Assembly: GCA_037447605.1 (NCBI GenBank)
Contig: CM074804.1
Location: 6,104,162 to 6,168,161, forward strand
Direction: 5' to 3'
DNA from: Zygnema circumcarinatum
Lineage: Eukaryota; Streptophyta; Zygnematophyceae; Zygnematales; Zygnemataceae
Length of the DNA: 64,000 nt
The translations under genes were made by a program, and so were the position numbers. Under the pieces are notes generated by a model. The model made no database searches, was not told the DNA's origin, and worked only from the letters and a program-made list of their open reading frames with translations. Below are positions 1-11,941 of the stretch, piece by piece. Position 1 is the stretch's first letter. Every line of letters starts with the position of its first letter.

Positions 1-483
1 TTTGGTTTAATCATGTAAACAGTTAACTACATTAAAGTGAAAAAGAATAAGATGTACGTAAAGAGCCACACCTTCAACTCGGAAGTATCGCACATCTAGC
101 TTTTGTAACGAGACTCGTATTTGCTCCAACACAGCTTCAACTGCTTCGGAAAAAAGAACTTGCTTAAAATCAATGTAAAACACTCGCATGCGCTTCAATG
201 TGAACGATTCTAAGGTGCCATGTTAGCAATTACACAAACACACATTTTACATTGCAGATGCAGCTCAGTGACACTACTACCATGCTCGCTTGTTTTCTTG
301 ATGAATGAAGTGCAATTGGCTGAAAAAATCATCCTCGTTCGTCCCACCTCGAGTTAATCTGCTCTCAAACATTTGTGTTCCACCACCAAAACTTGTGACT
401 GGAACTGTTTCGAACAAAATAGCCGCAGGCTGCCATGAGCAAGTGAGAGCTCGTAGACACTGATGGCCACAACCGCCGGCAGC
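1..483. other. 3' flank of the GT37 gene, no gene seen
   Basis: This moderately AT-rich stretch lies downstream of the fucosyltransferase stop codon. The only open frame is about 60 codons and resembles nothing I recognise. It probably holds the 3' UTR of the fucosyltransferase and plain intergenic DNA. Confidence 0.5.
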
Positions 484-2406
484 TCACCCACTTGAGCCTG
501 CCGCTCCAGCCTGCTCGCCAGGCACTATCCGGACACCATGCTGCTCATCCAGACACGGAAGGAGATACGGAGCTTCTCTTGCACCCGGATAGCCACCACC
601 TGCCAAACATTGGCGCTTGTGGGGAGGGAAAATGCTGCAAGGCTCCGCAGAACGGCTGAGTTCACAAACAGGACGGCCATTCTTTTCATAGGGAATGGCA
701 AATGTGGACGCTCCCTTGGATATAATATTCATCAAGTAAGGAGGCCTTCCTGATAATCCCGCTGCAATATAACCAAAAGTAGAGAAGTGTGTGGCGAGCA
801 GATTGTCACAGAAGCTAAGCAAAAACATCTCAGTTAAAGCTCTCTGGTCCTGGTTGAAATCCTCGCGTTGGTTTTCCTCGTTGCTGTACGCATAGACGTC
901 AACAAGTGAGCCATCAACAGCAGCACCATCTGTGTACAGAGAGCGAAAGTGAGCTGCTGTGCCTCCATGAAGCGAGGTAATGAAAAGAGTTATGCGTTGA
1001 GGGGAGTTTTGTTCTACCACTCTGCCAACGTCATTAGCATCGTCCTCAAAGCCGTTTCCCCACAGCAGTTGATCCCTCCACTTGGCTGGAGAAATTGCTG
1101 CAGGGGCAGCTTGGCTGATATTCCAGAGACAGGTATGAATGCGATCAAAGGCATAGCTGTCATTTGTTGCGAATGTTCGCACCTGGACGCCTATGCTTTT
1201 TTTAGATGATTGAAAATGGAGCGCGTAAATGCGTGTTATTCTCTCCCATATGTAATTTACAGGATGCAAAAGATGGCGCGCAAGATGGGTAAACGGTGCT
1301 CTATCTGGAAATAGCTCTTCTAGGATTGCGCGAAACATAGGAATAACGAAAAGTCCAGGCAAAAAATATTGCTCTGTGTTGATGGTCAACCACATCACTC
1401 TCCTGATCTGCAGCTGTATATGATCGCAGAAAAAATTATGGTCCTTCGGGGTCCACTGATATGAAAGATCAAACCAGGCGCGAGTAAGAGTTGATTCATC
1501 CGTTTCGAAGATTGTGGTTTGGGCCTTCCTCGTAAAGTTCGTCAAGACCGCATCTCGTGAGACGTTCTGTGCTAAGTCATAAACATTCCATGGTAGAAAC
1601 CATTGCGATCCTGGGAATGGCTTGCAAAGCATTGCTGCGAGAGACCAATCCCCTACCAGTAACGCGCGACCTGTGAGAAGGGCATAGGCAAAGCTGGAAA
1701 CCAACCCTTGAATCCGGTTGCCAAGCCCCGGTGTGCTATATTGATAGAGAAGAAATTGGCATCTGGGGCCCCATTGATGACTGCGGCGAAACTCATCAGA
1801 ACCATTGCTGCGTTGAGAAAAAGAGAAGCTTGCGCCGGCCAGTGGCGGTTGCTCTTCTCCAAGGATGAGCGCCGTCCAATTCTGCACACCGGCTGTGCAT
1901 GTGCGATGACGTTCTGCGTATGCAATCAGCAATTTGGCAAGCTTCCGCGAGGGCCTTCCTGCATCTAGCAGATAGTGCTTTTGTTCTCCACGGGACCAGC
2001 ACTCATTGAACCGGGAGCGCTGCTGGTGCCTCTTGACCTTCCTGCGCACTGTCGACTCTGAAAGCAGTTTCCTGGATCCACTTTTGGCTGCTGATACTTC
2101 CGGACCACCTTGTCTGTCAAACGATTCTGTATCTCGCAATGAATGCGGAAGTTGCCCATCATATTTCTTAAAAAAATATTTTGTTGCATTATGACGTCCT
2201 TTTCCTGAGGTTTGATGAGAAATCTCACTGCCAGCAAAGGGTTCGACCTTCACTGACCGCCTTGCCGCATTCAACCGATCAAAAAACGGCTTCAACTCAT
2301 CGCCCACACTATTGCCTTCATATCCTCGATCTACAGGACTCGAAGTAGCCTGATGGGGAACTAAAAGAGCGACGAGCAGCAATGCCAGGGGAAACATTTC
2401 TCTCAT
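484..2406 (-). CDS. GT37 family fucosyltransferase (xyloglucan alpha-1,2-fucosyltransferase-like)
   Basis: A single uninterrupted frame of 640 codons. Family features in order: an N-terminal hydrophobic stretch (FPLALLLVALLV) fitting a Golgi signal anchor; a GRPSRKL...YAERHRTC block matching the conserved region before the catalytic domain; GLGNRI at about residues 227-232 followed by SSFAYALLTGRALLVGDW; a GVQVRTF motif whose Arg is typical of GDP-fucose-binding enzymes; and LLATHFSTFGYIAAGLSG near the end. The family transfers L-fucose from GDP-fucose onto xyloglucan or arabinogalactan side chains in the Golgi lumen; the acceptor cannot be told here. The frame stays open for 62 more codons upstream (to 2592), but I chose the Met at 2406 because it directly precedes the hydrophobic segment and the upstream part reads like GC-rich promoter. 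Divergent from DGAT2. Confidence 0.85.
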   Translation of the reverse strand: MREMFPLALLLVALLVPHQATSSPVDRGYEGNSVGDELKPFFDRLNAARRSVKVEPFAGSEISHQTSGKGRHNATKYFFKKYDGQLPHSLRDTESFDRQGGPEVSAAKSGSRKLLSESTVRRKVKRHQQRSRFNECWSRGEQKHYLLDAGRPSRKLAKLLIAYAERHRTCTAGVQNWTALILGEEQPPLAGASFSFSQRSNGSDEFRRSHQWGPRCQFLLYQYSTPGLGNRIQGLVSSFAYALLTGRALLVGDWSLAAMLCKPFPGSQWFLPWNVYDLAQNVSRDAVLTNFTRKAQTTIFETDESTLTRAWFDLSYQWTPKDHNFFCDHIQLQIRRVMWLTINTEQYFLPGLFVIPMFRAILEELFPDRAPFTHLARHLLHPVNYIWERITRIYALHFQSSKKSIGVQVRTFATNDSYAFDRIHTCLWNISQAAPAAISPAKWRDQLLWGNGFEDDANDVGRVVEQNSPQRITLFITSLHGGTAAHFRSLYTDGAAVDGSLVDVYAYSNEENQREDFNQDQRALTEMFLLSFCDNLLATHFSTFGYIAAGLSGRPPYLMNIISKGASTFAIPYEKNGRPVCELSRSAEPCSIFPPHKRQCLAGGGYPGAREAPYLLPCLDEQHGVRIVPGEQAGAAGSSG

Positions 2407-3555
2407 CCGGCCTCGCCTGACGACCAAGGACGCGCATGCCGTCCACCATCGCAGGAGAGCAGAAGCGAGCCCGCAGGTTTGCCCGGCGCTGCGCATGCGG
2501 ATGGCGTGGTATGGGTGCTGCTGCACAGCATGGCTTGCCTGCCTGCCTGCGCGCGGCGCCATCCATCCATGCATCCAGCGGCAGCCAGGCATCAGTGGTT
2601 TATGCCCCTTCCCTGTCGCTTTCGTGAATCGTGACGTGACTGACTGCCGTGCGTCCCGTCCGTCCGCTCATCAACCGTCTGCCCGTCTGTCGGTCTCATC
2701 ACCGGCCGGGCGGGCGACCGAGCAGGACGTACGGACGGGCCGGTAGTCGACGGTACGGTACGGACCTCGCTCTCTTGGCGACTTTCTGCAACGGGAAGGG
2801 TGGAAGGAGCCCTGGAGGGTGACCCTCACGAGGCGCGGAGGTTGTTCGAACCTCCGAAACGGAATTTTTCCAACGGCGTGACTTCAACCGCCCGCTGTGC
2901 GAAGTTACAGCAGTAACTAAAACTGAACCAGGCCACGCCAGCAAGATTTGAAGAAGTTGAACAAAGTCAGAGCATGAAAAACGCACCCGTCGTCGGTCGG
3001 ACACGCCCTCTTGGCTTCGCGCTGCCGTGGATGATCGGTTGATTGTCCCTCGCTTGAGCCATCGAGAGCAATGCCTGCCGTTCTTCCCCCCCCCCCCCCC
3101 CCCCGATCCTCGCAGCTCCATCCGCCGCCCGCCCTTTTGAATGGCGTGCTCTGCTTTGCTCTCGCGGTTCAACATGGACGGACGGCACCGACCGACAGGG
3201 CAGCCCCCCCCCCGCCACCGCCAGACAGGGCAGCTTGAGAACGCGACACGTGTCGATGCAGCAGAAGCAGACCCAGAGCTGTACAAAAACGTCTCCGTAC
3301 AGTACCGTACAGAACTACTATTTACGTATTTAAGGGAGGTCCCTTACAAAAAGAGGCATGCCTCGGAATCGATGACGTCACTAAAGTATGGAATACGGAT
3401 TCGTACCGTACGGCATGGTACCGTACACGTTTGGACACGTACGGAGAGGTACGGCATAGTACGGAAGTGCTCCAAAATCCTGACGAGGCTCGCGGCCCCG
3501 GCCGCACCCACCGCTTGCAGCCCCGCCCCGGGAGGAAGGAGGGAGGGAGTGCGAC
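2407..3555. promoter_or_regulatory. Divergent promoter region between GT37 gene and DGAT2
   Basis: About 1.15 kb of mostly GC-rich DNA between two divergent start codons. It has two clusters of GTACGG/CCGTAC words (about 2729-2763 and 3290-3470), CACGTG near 3246, and a run of about 20 C at about 3086-3105. GTAC flanked by C/G is the established core of SBP-box (SPL) factor sites; that such factors act here is inference. Which motifs serve which gene cannot be decided. Confidence 0.5.
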
Positions 3556-6500
3556 ATGGTGGTCCTTGAAGGGCGCGCGTTCACCCTGAAGACGGCGGCA
3601 GCCCTGCTGCTGTGGCTCGGAGCGCTCCACCTGAACGCGTGCGTGCTGCTGCTTGGGGCGTTCAATCTTCCGCGTGTCTGGGCCGTCACGTGAGCTTCTT
3701 CTCGCCCTCCTGGCACCCTCGCAACAGGTCTGCAGGTATTAGGACAGCTTCTATTCCCAGATTTTTTTTTTTTCGTTTCTTGCAGAGAATAAAGAGCTGG
3801 TTAGAGTTGAAGAAGATGTGAACACCGAGGTTGTATTTTCAAATGGGCATCTTGGTCGAGTATTGGTAATCATAATGAGAAAATATGTTCTTTTACCGAG
3901 AACTGGAGCTTTTTGTGACAGGCTTTTGGTGGTATGGGCAAGTTTGAGCCTTGTTCCTATCCGTCGAGACAGTCCACTGGGCGAGTCAGTCGCGCGGTGA
4001 GCTTCCTGTAATATTTTTTCTCCTTTTGGTTCAACGTAGTGAGTCAAAAGTATACATTTTCTCGGTGAAACTTTGTACAGGCAAATGTTAAACATTCGAA
4101 TGCTTTTGACCTTTTGAAAGAGAGGTGGTGTCCGGGGCTTTGTATTCCTGATAGATTCATCTACAAGCACGCCTCCGCTTATTTTCCAATCAACGTTGTC
4201 GTGGAGGATCTTTCAGCGTTCCAGAAGGACCAGGCGTATGGTAAGCATTTTTCCTGCCTAAATTTTTGTCGTTGCCTCGTCAACCTTAAAAAATGCAGCC
4301 ACACCCCCACACACAAACACATATATTCAGATACTTCATGAAAACTGCCTACATTGAATTTCACGAGGCTGGGCTCAAAAAAATAAAAGGCGAAATCTGC
4401 GCATGCTTTTCTAAAAGAAAATAGGTAGTGCAATAAGAATGGCTCATAATTTGAGATTCTTTATCCGTGCATAGAAAACCAGAGACACAGAAGTGAAATT
4501 TAGTTTAAGAAACGACTATACTGAGCTTAGAAATTGCTAGGAGAAAAAATCGCGGTTTGTTTTGAGCCGCAACTGTGAACAAGATAAGGTGACACAGAAA
4601 AAAATTCACTTTGTGGCCATATATTGCGTTCTTGCCCGTATTTTTCTCCTTGAATACTATTGTGATTGATCGTCAATCTGGTGGGGAGCTAGATCTTAGC
4701 TTTGTGTAATGAAGCCATGCCACGTTGGCCTGTGTGCTTCCCAGCAGAGAGGAGCCGACTTCAAAGCGTTTGAGGGTTTTGTGGCTGCGAGGGGTTGCAG
4801 TTCTGGGAGTGGAGCCGCACTCGGTGCTGCCTCTGGGCTTGTTGGGCTTAACTAAGTTTTCTGGACATTTGCCAATGGAGAAGTCAAGTGCCATCGCCAC
4901 TTCTATGGTGCGTACTTAAACCAGACTCCTAGAACTTGCCCGCCTGAGAACATAGAGTAACGGGTCTCTCGCCTCCTGGAAGTTCAGTTCCTGCGATGTG
5001 CTGTTCCCTCCGTCCCTCACTTGTTTGTATCTTCATTTATGCAGATTTTTTATGTGCCATTGTTAAGGCATGTGTGGAGCTGGCTTCACGCTGTACCTGC
5101 TGATCGAGCGTTGTTCAAGAAACTCCTTAGCGAGGACCATACCGTGGCCGTTATACCGGGTGGAGTCCAGGAATGCCTTTATATGAGGCCTGGGAAAGAG
5201 GTTTGTCTGTCGGTCATGCTGGCTGCTGCCCCATTGTTAATTTTCATGGATACTTATTTTCGCTTTCGCAGACAGGCTGTACCTGCACTATTTCCTTGGT
5301 CTTCTCCCATGTTCGCTGAATCTCGCAAGTTTATTTGCGGATTGCAGTCATTTCCAATCCTACAATAGTTCGTAGGTAGACTTGAGCTTGGGGGATAAGT
5401 TACACGTTTTATTGGCTTATTCAGTTTTTCTGCAACTCGTGTATAGTAGTTGATGGTGCTATTCATGTTTTTGTTGCATAGATTTCCGAGTCTCTTGCTT
5501 ATTAAGCTATGGAAGGCCACCAAACTATACATATGGTATGCTGGCTATTCGTTTTTTTTATTTAACTTTATGCAACCTCGAACCAACCTGGTACCGACGA
5601 AATAACTTATGCCAGTTGTACGGTGCGATGCAAATCTCGGGAACAAGAATTGTAAGCCATTGTTCCGGAACTGGAGACTTCACTCCTCACATGATGTTTC
5701 ATCGAAGAATAAAAGTCGACGAGAAGGAGGGCAGTGCATGTGGCCTTCTTGAAGAAACGTCTGGGATTTGTTCGCCTTGCAATGCAAGCTGGTGTTCCGC
5801 TGGTGCCCATATTCTGCTTTGGACAGGTTGGTCATTGTCTCTTTTCGTGCTTCATTGCGGTTCGCTGTTCCTTGACTTTCGGCATGCAACAACCAATCGC
5901 CGTGTGCCAGCTGGTGACTCCATTTGGCGTCGTGCTTTCTGTTCTTGGTGTTCTCTGGCGACATACAGACAGAGACATATCGTTGGTGGATGCCACGTGG
6001 CCAGTGGTACACTCAGATGTCTCGAGCAATCGGCTTTGCGCCGCTCGTGTTTTGGGGCGTGTGCGGGTGAGGCTGCAACGGTCCCCTCCTTCCATGCTTT
6101 TGTTGCTATTGCTGCATGTGTGGGTCGAGGAAATGGGGGCGCGTTCATGTCTTTCCGGTACCTTAATAAGTATGGTTTCCCTGTGGACGAATCAGAACGA
6201 TGCTGCCATTTCCAAAGCCAATGTACTTGGCTGTGGGCCTCCCTATTCAAGTGTGCAGAATTGCGGATCCCACTAGAGAGCAGGTGCGCTGTGCCTATAG
6301 CAGGGGAACACTGTGGTGCTGCACTGGGACCTGCCTCTTCGTTTTAAAGCTCTATTGGATAATGCTGTTTGAGGTGTACCAGTCTGTGTTTCGCCGTGGG
6401 ATCAGAGTCTTCAAGACTAATGTGGCTGGCAGTTCAGTTATTCATATTGTTTCAAAATGGCAGATCTAGTGTGAAAGTAGATCGGGGTCCTTAAATGTCA

Positions 6501-6691
6501 CGGGTGGTTCTGAACATTCAACTTTTTATACTCTGTCAGATCCTCTTAGTAGTTATTGACCTGAACGTTAACTGCGAGGTGAATGGCAGGTGGAGGAGGT
6601 CCTAGCTCAATTCATTCGAGCTATGGAGGAACTGTTTGAGGAGCACAAGAGTAAAGCTGGCTATCCAGACCTTCAGCTTGAAATTCTGTGA
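3556..6691 (+). CDS. DGAT2: Diacylglycerol O-acyltransferase, DGAT2 type
   Basis: Nine exons read by eye: 3556-3689, 3922-3996, 4155-4240, 4801-4907, 5045-5204, 5735-5826, 5975-6066, 6196-6283, 6590-6691. All phases agree and give about 311 residues, within the usual DGAT2 range. The enzyme makes triacylglycerol from diacylglycerol and acyl-CoA at the ER. Two N-terminal hydrophobic stretches form the usual membrane hairpin. They are followed by [17 protein letters not shown], the plant version EPHSVLP of the catalytic HPHG/EPHS motif (His about residue 105), [42 protein letters not shown] and a C-terminus ending [10 protein letters not shown]. The donor of exon 5 is the least certain: a GT at 5201 also exists, but only 5205 keeps phase with exon 6. 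Confidence 0.92.
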
Positions 6692-7429
6692 GTCAGCATC
6701 CGATATTTTTTCGAGGCAAGCCCGTGGCGAGCCTGTTCCACATTCAACCACATGTCTCACATTTCAGTCCAGACAACTGGTAGGACTCTTGCCATGCTCA
6801 AGCCATTGAACGACGGAGGCATGCCTGCCTTCAGACAGCATGTCACGAATAATTGAGGCGGACTCAAGGTTGCAGCATGGCACTAGCTCCTAACGCAGTG
6901 AGAGGAGAAGGGTCAGGGCACATCGTCAGGGTACTGTTCTGCGATGTAGCGCTAATTATGTCCTCCCATTGTTCACATCAGCAACCATTTCGAAACAGTT
7001 ATTTTCAATCAACCCTACTCACTGTGCCAATGTACAATTTGACTCTGCTAACTGGTCTGTGAGAAGTGGATTGCGAGCAAGGCGGAGACATATCCTGCCT
7101 GTTTCTGAAGTGTTATAATCTATCGTACCTGGCCATGGCGGAGTATTCAGAAAGGGCAGTCCTTAGCTTTGGCAGCAGTCCCGCGACCAGGAAATGGACA
7201 AGTCTAACTGAGCAGATGTCCTGGCCATGTGGACTGGTCGACTGGGAGAGGAGCTCCTGCACTGAACTCCGCCGTCGAGAGGATGGCACTCCTCGGAAGT
7301 CTTCAAACCTGCTGTGCTCGGTACTGCGTTATTTTCTCTTGCAGCACCGCTGCCAGGATTGGCTACCTCTGTCAACTGCCCAGCTGTTGCGGGTGCCAGA
7401 ATGAAATTAGGTTTTTCTTACTCCATGTC
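6692..7429. other. Intergenic, nothing recognised
   Basis: DNA downstream of DGAT2 and upstream of the tandem duplication. It probably includes the DGAT2 3' UTR. The open frames of 70-110 codons overlap on both strands and show no family resemblance. Confidence 0.45.
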
Positions 7430-8139
7430 AAGTGGTGATGAGCAGTGGATGTTCTCTCTCGGAAAAAACACAAGTATTTACTCTGCAAACGGAGCACACG
7501 TGTTGAATCTGACCATGGCCCACCTCACTCTTGACAGAAAGAAAAAATCACGTTCGGTTGATCTACGTGTTTCGCACCAAAACCATTGTTCCGCGTGGGT
7601 TTAAAAGACAAGCATAGGCCACTAGTGTAGCCATAGGCCTAACGCGGTGCACATACTTCACACCATTGAATGCTCCATGGGGAACTTGTTCGGTATGAAC
7701 TCTAAGCGTCTGATGGTGCGCTACTCATAAATTCTCGCACAGCTTTGTCACTTCAGCCAACTTTGCACCCTCTGCCAAACTCACATGGTACCTTTGCAGG
7801 ATATGGCCCTTAGAACTCGACCCCCACAGCAGTGGCGGATCCAGCATTTGTGTTCAAAGGGGGGCCTAAGCCCTCTTTCAGCAGAAAATGCAGAGGATAA
7901 AATAAAACAAGGTTGAAATTTCTAAACCTCGTATATGTAAGTCCTCTACTGCCCCACACGAGCCACACCTTCACACCCTAGTACTGTACACTGCATCCAG
8001 CAAGTCGTCCTCAGGCCCGGCCTGAAGGACACCTTCGGCCCCCCATTCATGGGCGATCTTCCCGTGCAGATAGCCCAATCCCAGCCCGGGCGAGATGCGG
8101 CCCCATGCAAATCTCGGTCCGAACGCGCCGCCGCCGGGG

Positions 8140-8656
8140 CGATTGGGCCCAACGCGGCGCGGCGCTGACGTCAGCAGATGGGCAACGCAAGGCGCCGATT
8201 CCTCGCGGGCATCGCGTGACGTTCAATTCTACCGACCGTATGGTTTATTGTAACGGAACAGTCGCCGGCTACATAGAATGGCAACCGCCAACGGCTGGTC
8301 GCCAAGTGGCCGATCGCGACGGGGCACCACTCGCGCGGCTCCAAACGGTCACCCGGCTGCCCGCCGGCCTCCCATTGGCTGAATGTCGCGTTGGTTGCAA
8401 ACGGGCAGCCCGTAAAAACAACAAACTTTCGCGCCGGTCCCATCCGCGGCCGCTTCCCGCCCTCTTGGCGGTCCCCTCCGGTAGCATCCTTAGTCTCCTG
8501 ACTGAACCGAGCGAGCCAGCGCCTGAAGGAGGAAGGTCTCTCGTCCTCGCCTGCAAGGCGCCTGCTGCCTGCGTGCCTTCCTGTCTGCCTGCTAGCCGCC
8601 CGAAAATCCTTTGCCTTGCAGCCAGCCGCGGCTAGAATTATCGGCGCGTTTGACGG
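8140..8656 (+). promoter_or_regulatory. Promoter and leader of WI12-like copy 1
   Basis: GC-rich upstream sequence conserved with the copy 2 promoter over about 500 bp. It contains the bZIP-type palindrome TGACGTCA at 8166-8173, a second ACGT word shortly after (GTGACGTTC), and ATTGG boxes. Conservation between the copies may only reflect recent duplication. Confidence 0.5.
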
Positions 8657-9812
8657 ATGGTCGCCGCTCTTGAACGTCAGGAGAAGGCGGGGGAGTGTGT
8701 CGCCACAAACGATATCTCGCCGTTAGAGTCACAGAGCTACAAGCTGGAGAAAGGGAACTCAAAAATAGTGCGGGATATTTACAACGCCCTCAGAGCTGGC
8801 GACATCGGCAGTGTGCGCAAGCGTCTAGCAGGCGATGTGGACTGGTGGTTCCATGGCCCGCGACGAATGCCCTTACGAGATGTGAAGCATTTCCAGATGA
8901 TGCCGCGGCTGGTGGGCGCATCAGGGGGACAGCTTACTGCATTTGAACCGTTAGACCTCACTGCACGTTGCGACAAGGTATTCTCCTTGAAGATATGTAG
9001 ACTTTCAGACTGAGATTGAATATTCTGGCCTTCAGAGCTCCAGCAGGTTCACTGCAGACAAGTTATCTTTACTATTATCATTGTTTGTAGAAGCGGGCGT
9101 AGTATTTGTGTCAGGAACAAGATGTGGATGCTTGAACTTGTTTCTGTCAGACGGTCGGGGGACGGTTCCTCTGCTTGCGTGCCTGCATTTTCTTTCGGCA
9201 CAAGCGACATGATTTTTTAGCGCCTGGAAAGTGGCGTAATTAAGTTTCTTTAACTTCCTGGAAAGCATGGGTAGGAAATGTCACGTCTGTAGTGTTGGAA
9301 CGGCCGAGATTGGAATGAAGCAATTAGTCTTGAGCTTGTGGAGTGGTTGGAGCTTGAACATTATGGCGTCATCATTATGGCTCAAACGGGACTTGCAGGA
9401 AACTACGTGTCATTAGTTGTACATGCCATTCCTTGTTCAAGAGTGAGCTTTCGGATGCTCTGATATGTTGGACAGTGAGTTATCCCCTACTGTTTTAGAG
9501 TTCACTTGTAGTTCTCACTTTCATGTATTGAGTGATTGGCAGGTGTTTGTGGAAGGCCTCGAACGAGCAGTGACGAAGCGAAAAGGCACTGTTTCGTGGG
9601 TTCATGTTTGGACTTTGAAGGATGGGGCAGTGACAGGCTTGCGCGAGTATGTGAACACAGCTGTCTATGCTGCCGTTCGTAAGCCCTTTCACACGAGTCT
9701 ATCCACAGTCGCACATACAACGACAGCCAGCTGTGCTGACAACCTGGTGTGGGAGTCAAAACTGTGGCGTGAACGTGACTTTTCAACCCCCGGCCTTATC
9801 CTTACTATCTAG
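8657..9812 (+). CDS. WI12-like (wound-induced protein 1 family) protein, copy 1
   Basis: Two exons, 8657-8977 and 9543-9812, both phase 0, give 196 residues. Family marks: YNALRAGDIGSVRKRLAGDVDWWFHGP in exon 1, then WVHVWTLKDG, LREYVNTAVY, LVWESKLW and the C-terminal STPGLILTI in exon 2. This is the layout of plant wound-induced protein 1 (WI12), a small SnoaL/NTF2-like fold. Plant members are induced by wounding, salt or jasmonate; no enzymatic activity is established, so none is claimed. The N-terminal 35 residues are charged and non-hydrophobic, with no signal peptide. The downstream paralogue is nearly identical and has the same intron position. Confidence 0.85.
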
Positions 9813-10754
9813 TTTCGTATATGCCTCTTGCCAGGAAAAGACAGCTGCGCACTTTTAGGGTCTGCACGCATCTTTCCCGCAAGAGGGTTGCACGTAGATA
9901 GGTGCTAGATAGAGTCGCCTTAGCCTTATTAAGAAGGGACAGGGTTTTTCGCGAACGCCTGTTGACTGGCTGCAGAAGGGAGCTTCCAGTTCGTGCGTAC
10001 CCCATAGGACTCACTGGCAGTTTCATCCTAGCAATACTCGTTCTTCTGCATTTTTCTGTGATGCATGTGAATAGGGCTCAAGACCTTTTGGCCTTGTCGA
10101 GGTACACTTGCAAGTGGTGCCTAAAAAACTCTCTCCCGTGTGACGACATGCGATGCTGCTATTGGTGGTCTTCACGCCGTCATCTGGACTGCTCATCCCC
10201 CAGAAACTCACACCTTTCGAGACACATTTTTTCGAAGACTGGAAAAGCAAGAAAGTTTGCAGCTATATGCGCTGAACATAGCTTTTTTTATCTGCTCTTT
10301 GCAATTCAGAAAGGTGGGCTTGCGGAAGAAGATAGCACGGATTACTTAAACTTCGAAATCTACGATGTCTTATTAGTCTATCTTCCGTGTCTTGAAGGTT
10401 AATTGTCAGCGCTTCTTGGCTATTTTAACACTGAAAATTGTTTACTTTGTACTCGTGTCTCAACTTTATACTCATGCTTGCAAACACGCGGATCAAAGAA
10501 GAGAGTAGACACAACAAGTACAAAAAGCCACAGATGTTGCAATGGTTTGCCACATTCAAACATTCTTCACTTCAACCTGACAACCATTCAGAATATAAGA
10601 ACCATTCTTTCACATGATTATTGGAGAAATCGTGTCTTCATAATCCCAGAGATTTTTGTGAAGTGGTGATGAACAATGGATGTTCTCCCTCGGACGAAAC
10701 ACAAGTAGTTACCCTGCAAACGCACGAGCGCACGTATTGAGTCTGACCATAGCC

Positions 10755-11475
10755 AACCAGGGAGGAAGGGAGGTGGGGAAGGTGGAAGGGAGGATCGGAG
10801 GTTCGGAAAGGATCGTAGGGAGGGAGGGAGGGAGGAAGTGAGGAACGGACGAACGGACAAAGAAGGGAGGGAGGAACGGAGGATGGGAGGATCGGAGGGA
10901 GGGGAGGAGGAACGGAGGGAGGGAGGAAGGGACGGAGGGACGGAGGGACGGAGGGACGGAGGATCGGAGGAAGGGGGAAAGGGAGGGAGGGAGGGAGGAA
11001 GGGAGGAAAGGAGGAAGGGAGGAGAGGAGGAAGGGAGGGACGGGGACGGAGTATCGGAGGGAGGGGGGGAGGAAGGGAGGGAGGGAGGAACGGAGGAAAG
11101 GAAGGACGGAGGGACGGAGGTTCGGGGGGGGAGTGAGGGAGGTAGGGAGGAAGGGAGGAACGAAGGGAGGGACGGAGGAACGGAGGGCCGGAGGGAGGGG
11201 GGAATGGAGGGAGGGAGGGAGGGAGGGAGGAAGGGAAGAACGGAGGAAGGGAAGAACGGAAGAAGGGAGGGACGGAGGGACGGAGGATCGAAGGGGGGGA
11301 GGTAGGGAGGAAGGGTGGAACGGAAGGAAAGAACGGAGGGACGGAGGTTCGGAGGGGGTGGGGGATGGGAGGGAGGAAGGGAGGGAGGCACGGAGAGACG
11401 GAGGAACGGAGGAACGGTGGGGAGGAAGGGACGGAGGGGAGGGACGGAGGGACGAAGGGAGGGACGAAGACTCGC
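10755..11475 (+). repeat. Homopurine G/A-rich minisatellite
   Basis: About 720 bp in which the + strand is almost entirely G and A, made of variants of GGAGGGA, GGAAGGGA and GGACGGA without strict period. The few pyrimidines are mostly C in GGACGGA and T in GGATCGGA. It sits directly before the copy 2 promoter and replaces unrelated DNA of unit 1. Long open frames on both strands here (Arg/Gly/Glu-rich or Ser/Pro-rich) are products of composition. Confidence 0.9.
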
Positions 11476-11489
11476 CCAACGCGATTGGC

Positions 11490-11941
11490 CTACCGCTGGG
11501 CGGCGCGGCGCGGCGCTGACGTCAGCAGATGCGCTTCGCAAGGCGCCGATTCCTCGCGGGCTTCGCATGACGTTCAATTCATCCATTCGTACAGTTTATC
11601 GTAACGGAACAGTTTCCGGCATAGAACGGCCACCGCCAACGGCTGGCCGGCAAGTGGCCGATAGCGACGGGGCACCGCTCGCGCGGCTCCAAACGGTCAC
11701 CCGGCTGCCCGCCGGCCTCCCATTGGCTGAATGTCGCGTGGGCGTGCAAGCGGGCAGCCCGTAAAAATACTAAATCCCTCGCGCCCCTTCGCGGGCGCTT
11801 CCCGGCCTCTTTAGTTGTTCAGGCGCGTCTGAAGCCTGGAGGAACGCGCAACGCGCCCGCCTGCCGGCCTGCCTGCCTGCTGACCTCAAAAGTCTTTATC
11901 TTGCAGCCAGCCGTGGCTAAAATTGTAGGCGCGTTTGACGT
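11490..11941 (+). promoter_or_regulatory. Promoter and leader of WI12-like copy 2
   Basis: Counterpart of the copy 1 promoter, with TGACGTCA at 11517-11524, an ATGACGTTC word and an ATTGG box, directly downstream of the purine minisatellite. Confidence 0.5.

Larger units (their letters stand above)
7430..10660 (+). repeat. Tandem duplication, unit 1
   Basis: The first unit of a direct tandem duplication of about 3.2 kb. The starts match: AAGTGGTGATGA at about 7430 and 10661, each followed by a similar block of about 90 bp (GGATGTTCTC, ACACAAGTA). The promoter, both exons, the intron and the 3' flank of the WI12-like gene also match. Similarity is lost between about 7520 and 8140, where unit 2 has a purine minisatellite instead. 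Confidence 0.8.

Noticed and set aside
10618-11586. Long Ser/Pro/Leu-rich open frames (up to 322 codons) on the minus strand and Arg/Gly/Glu-rich ones on the plus strand
   Set aside because: They lie wholly in the homopurine minisatellite; all frames are open because the repeat lacks T on one strand.
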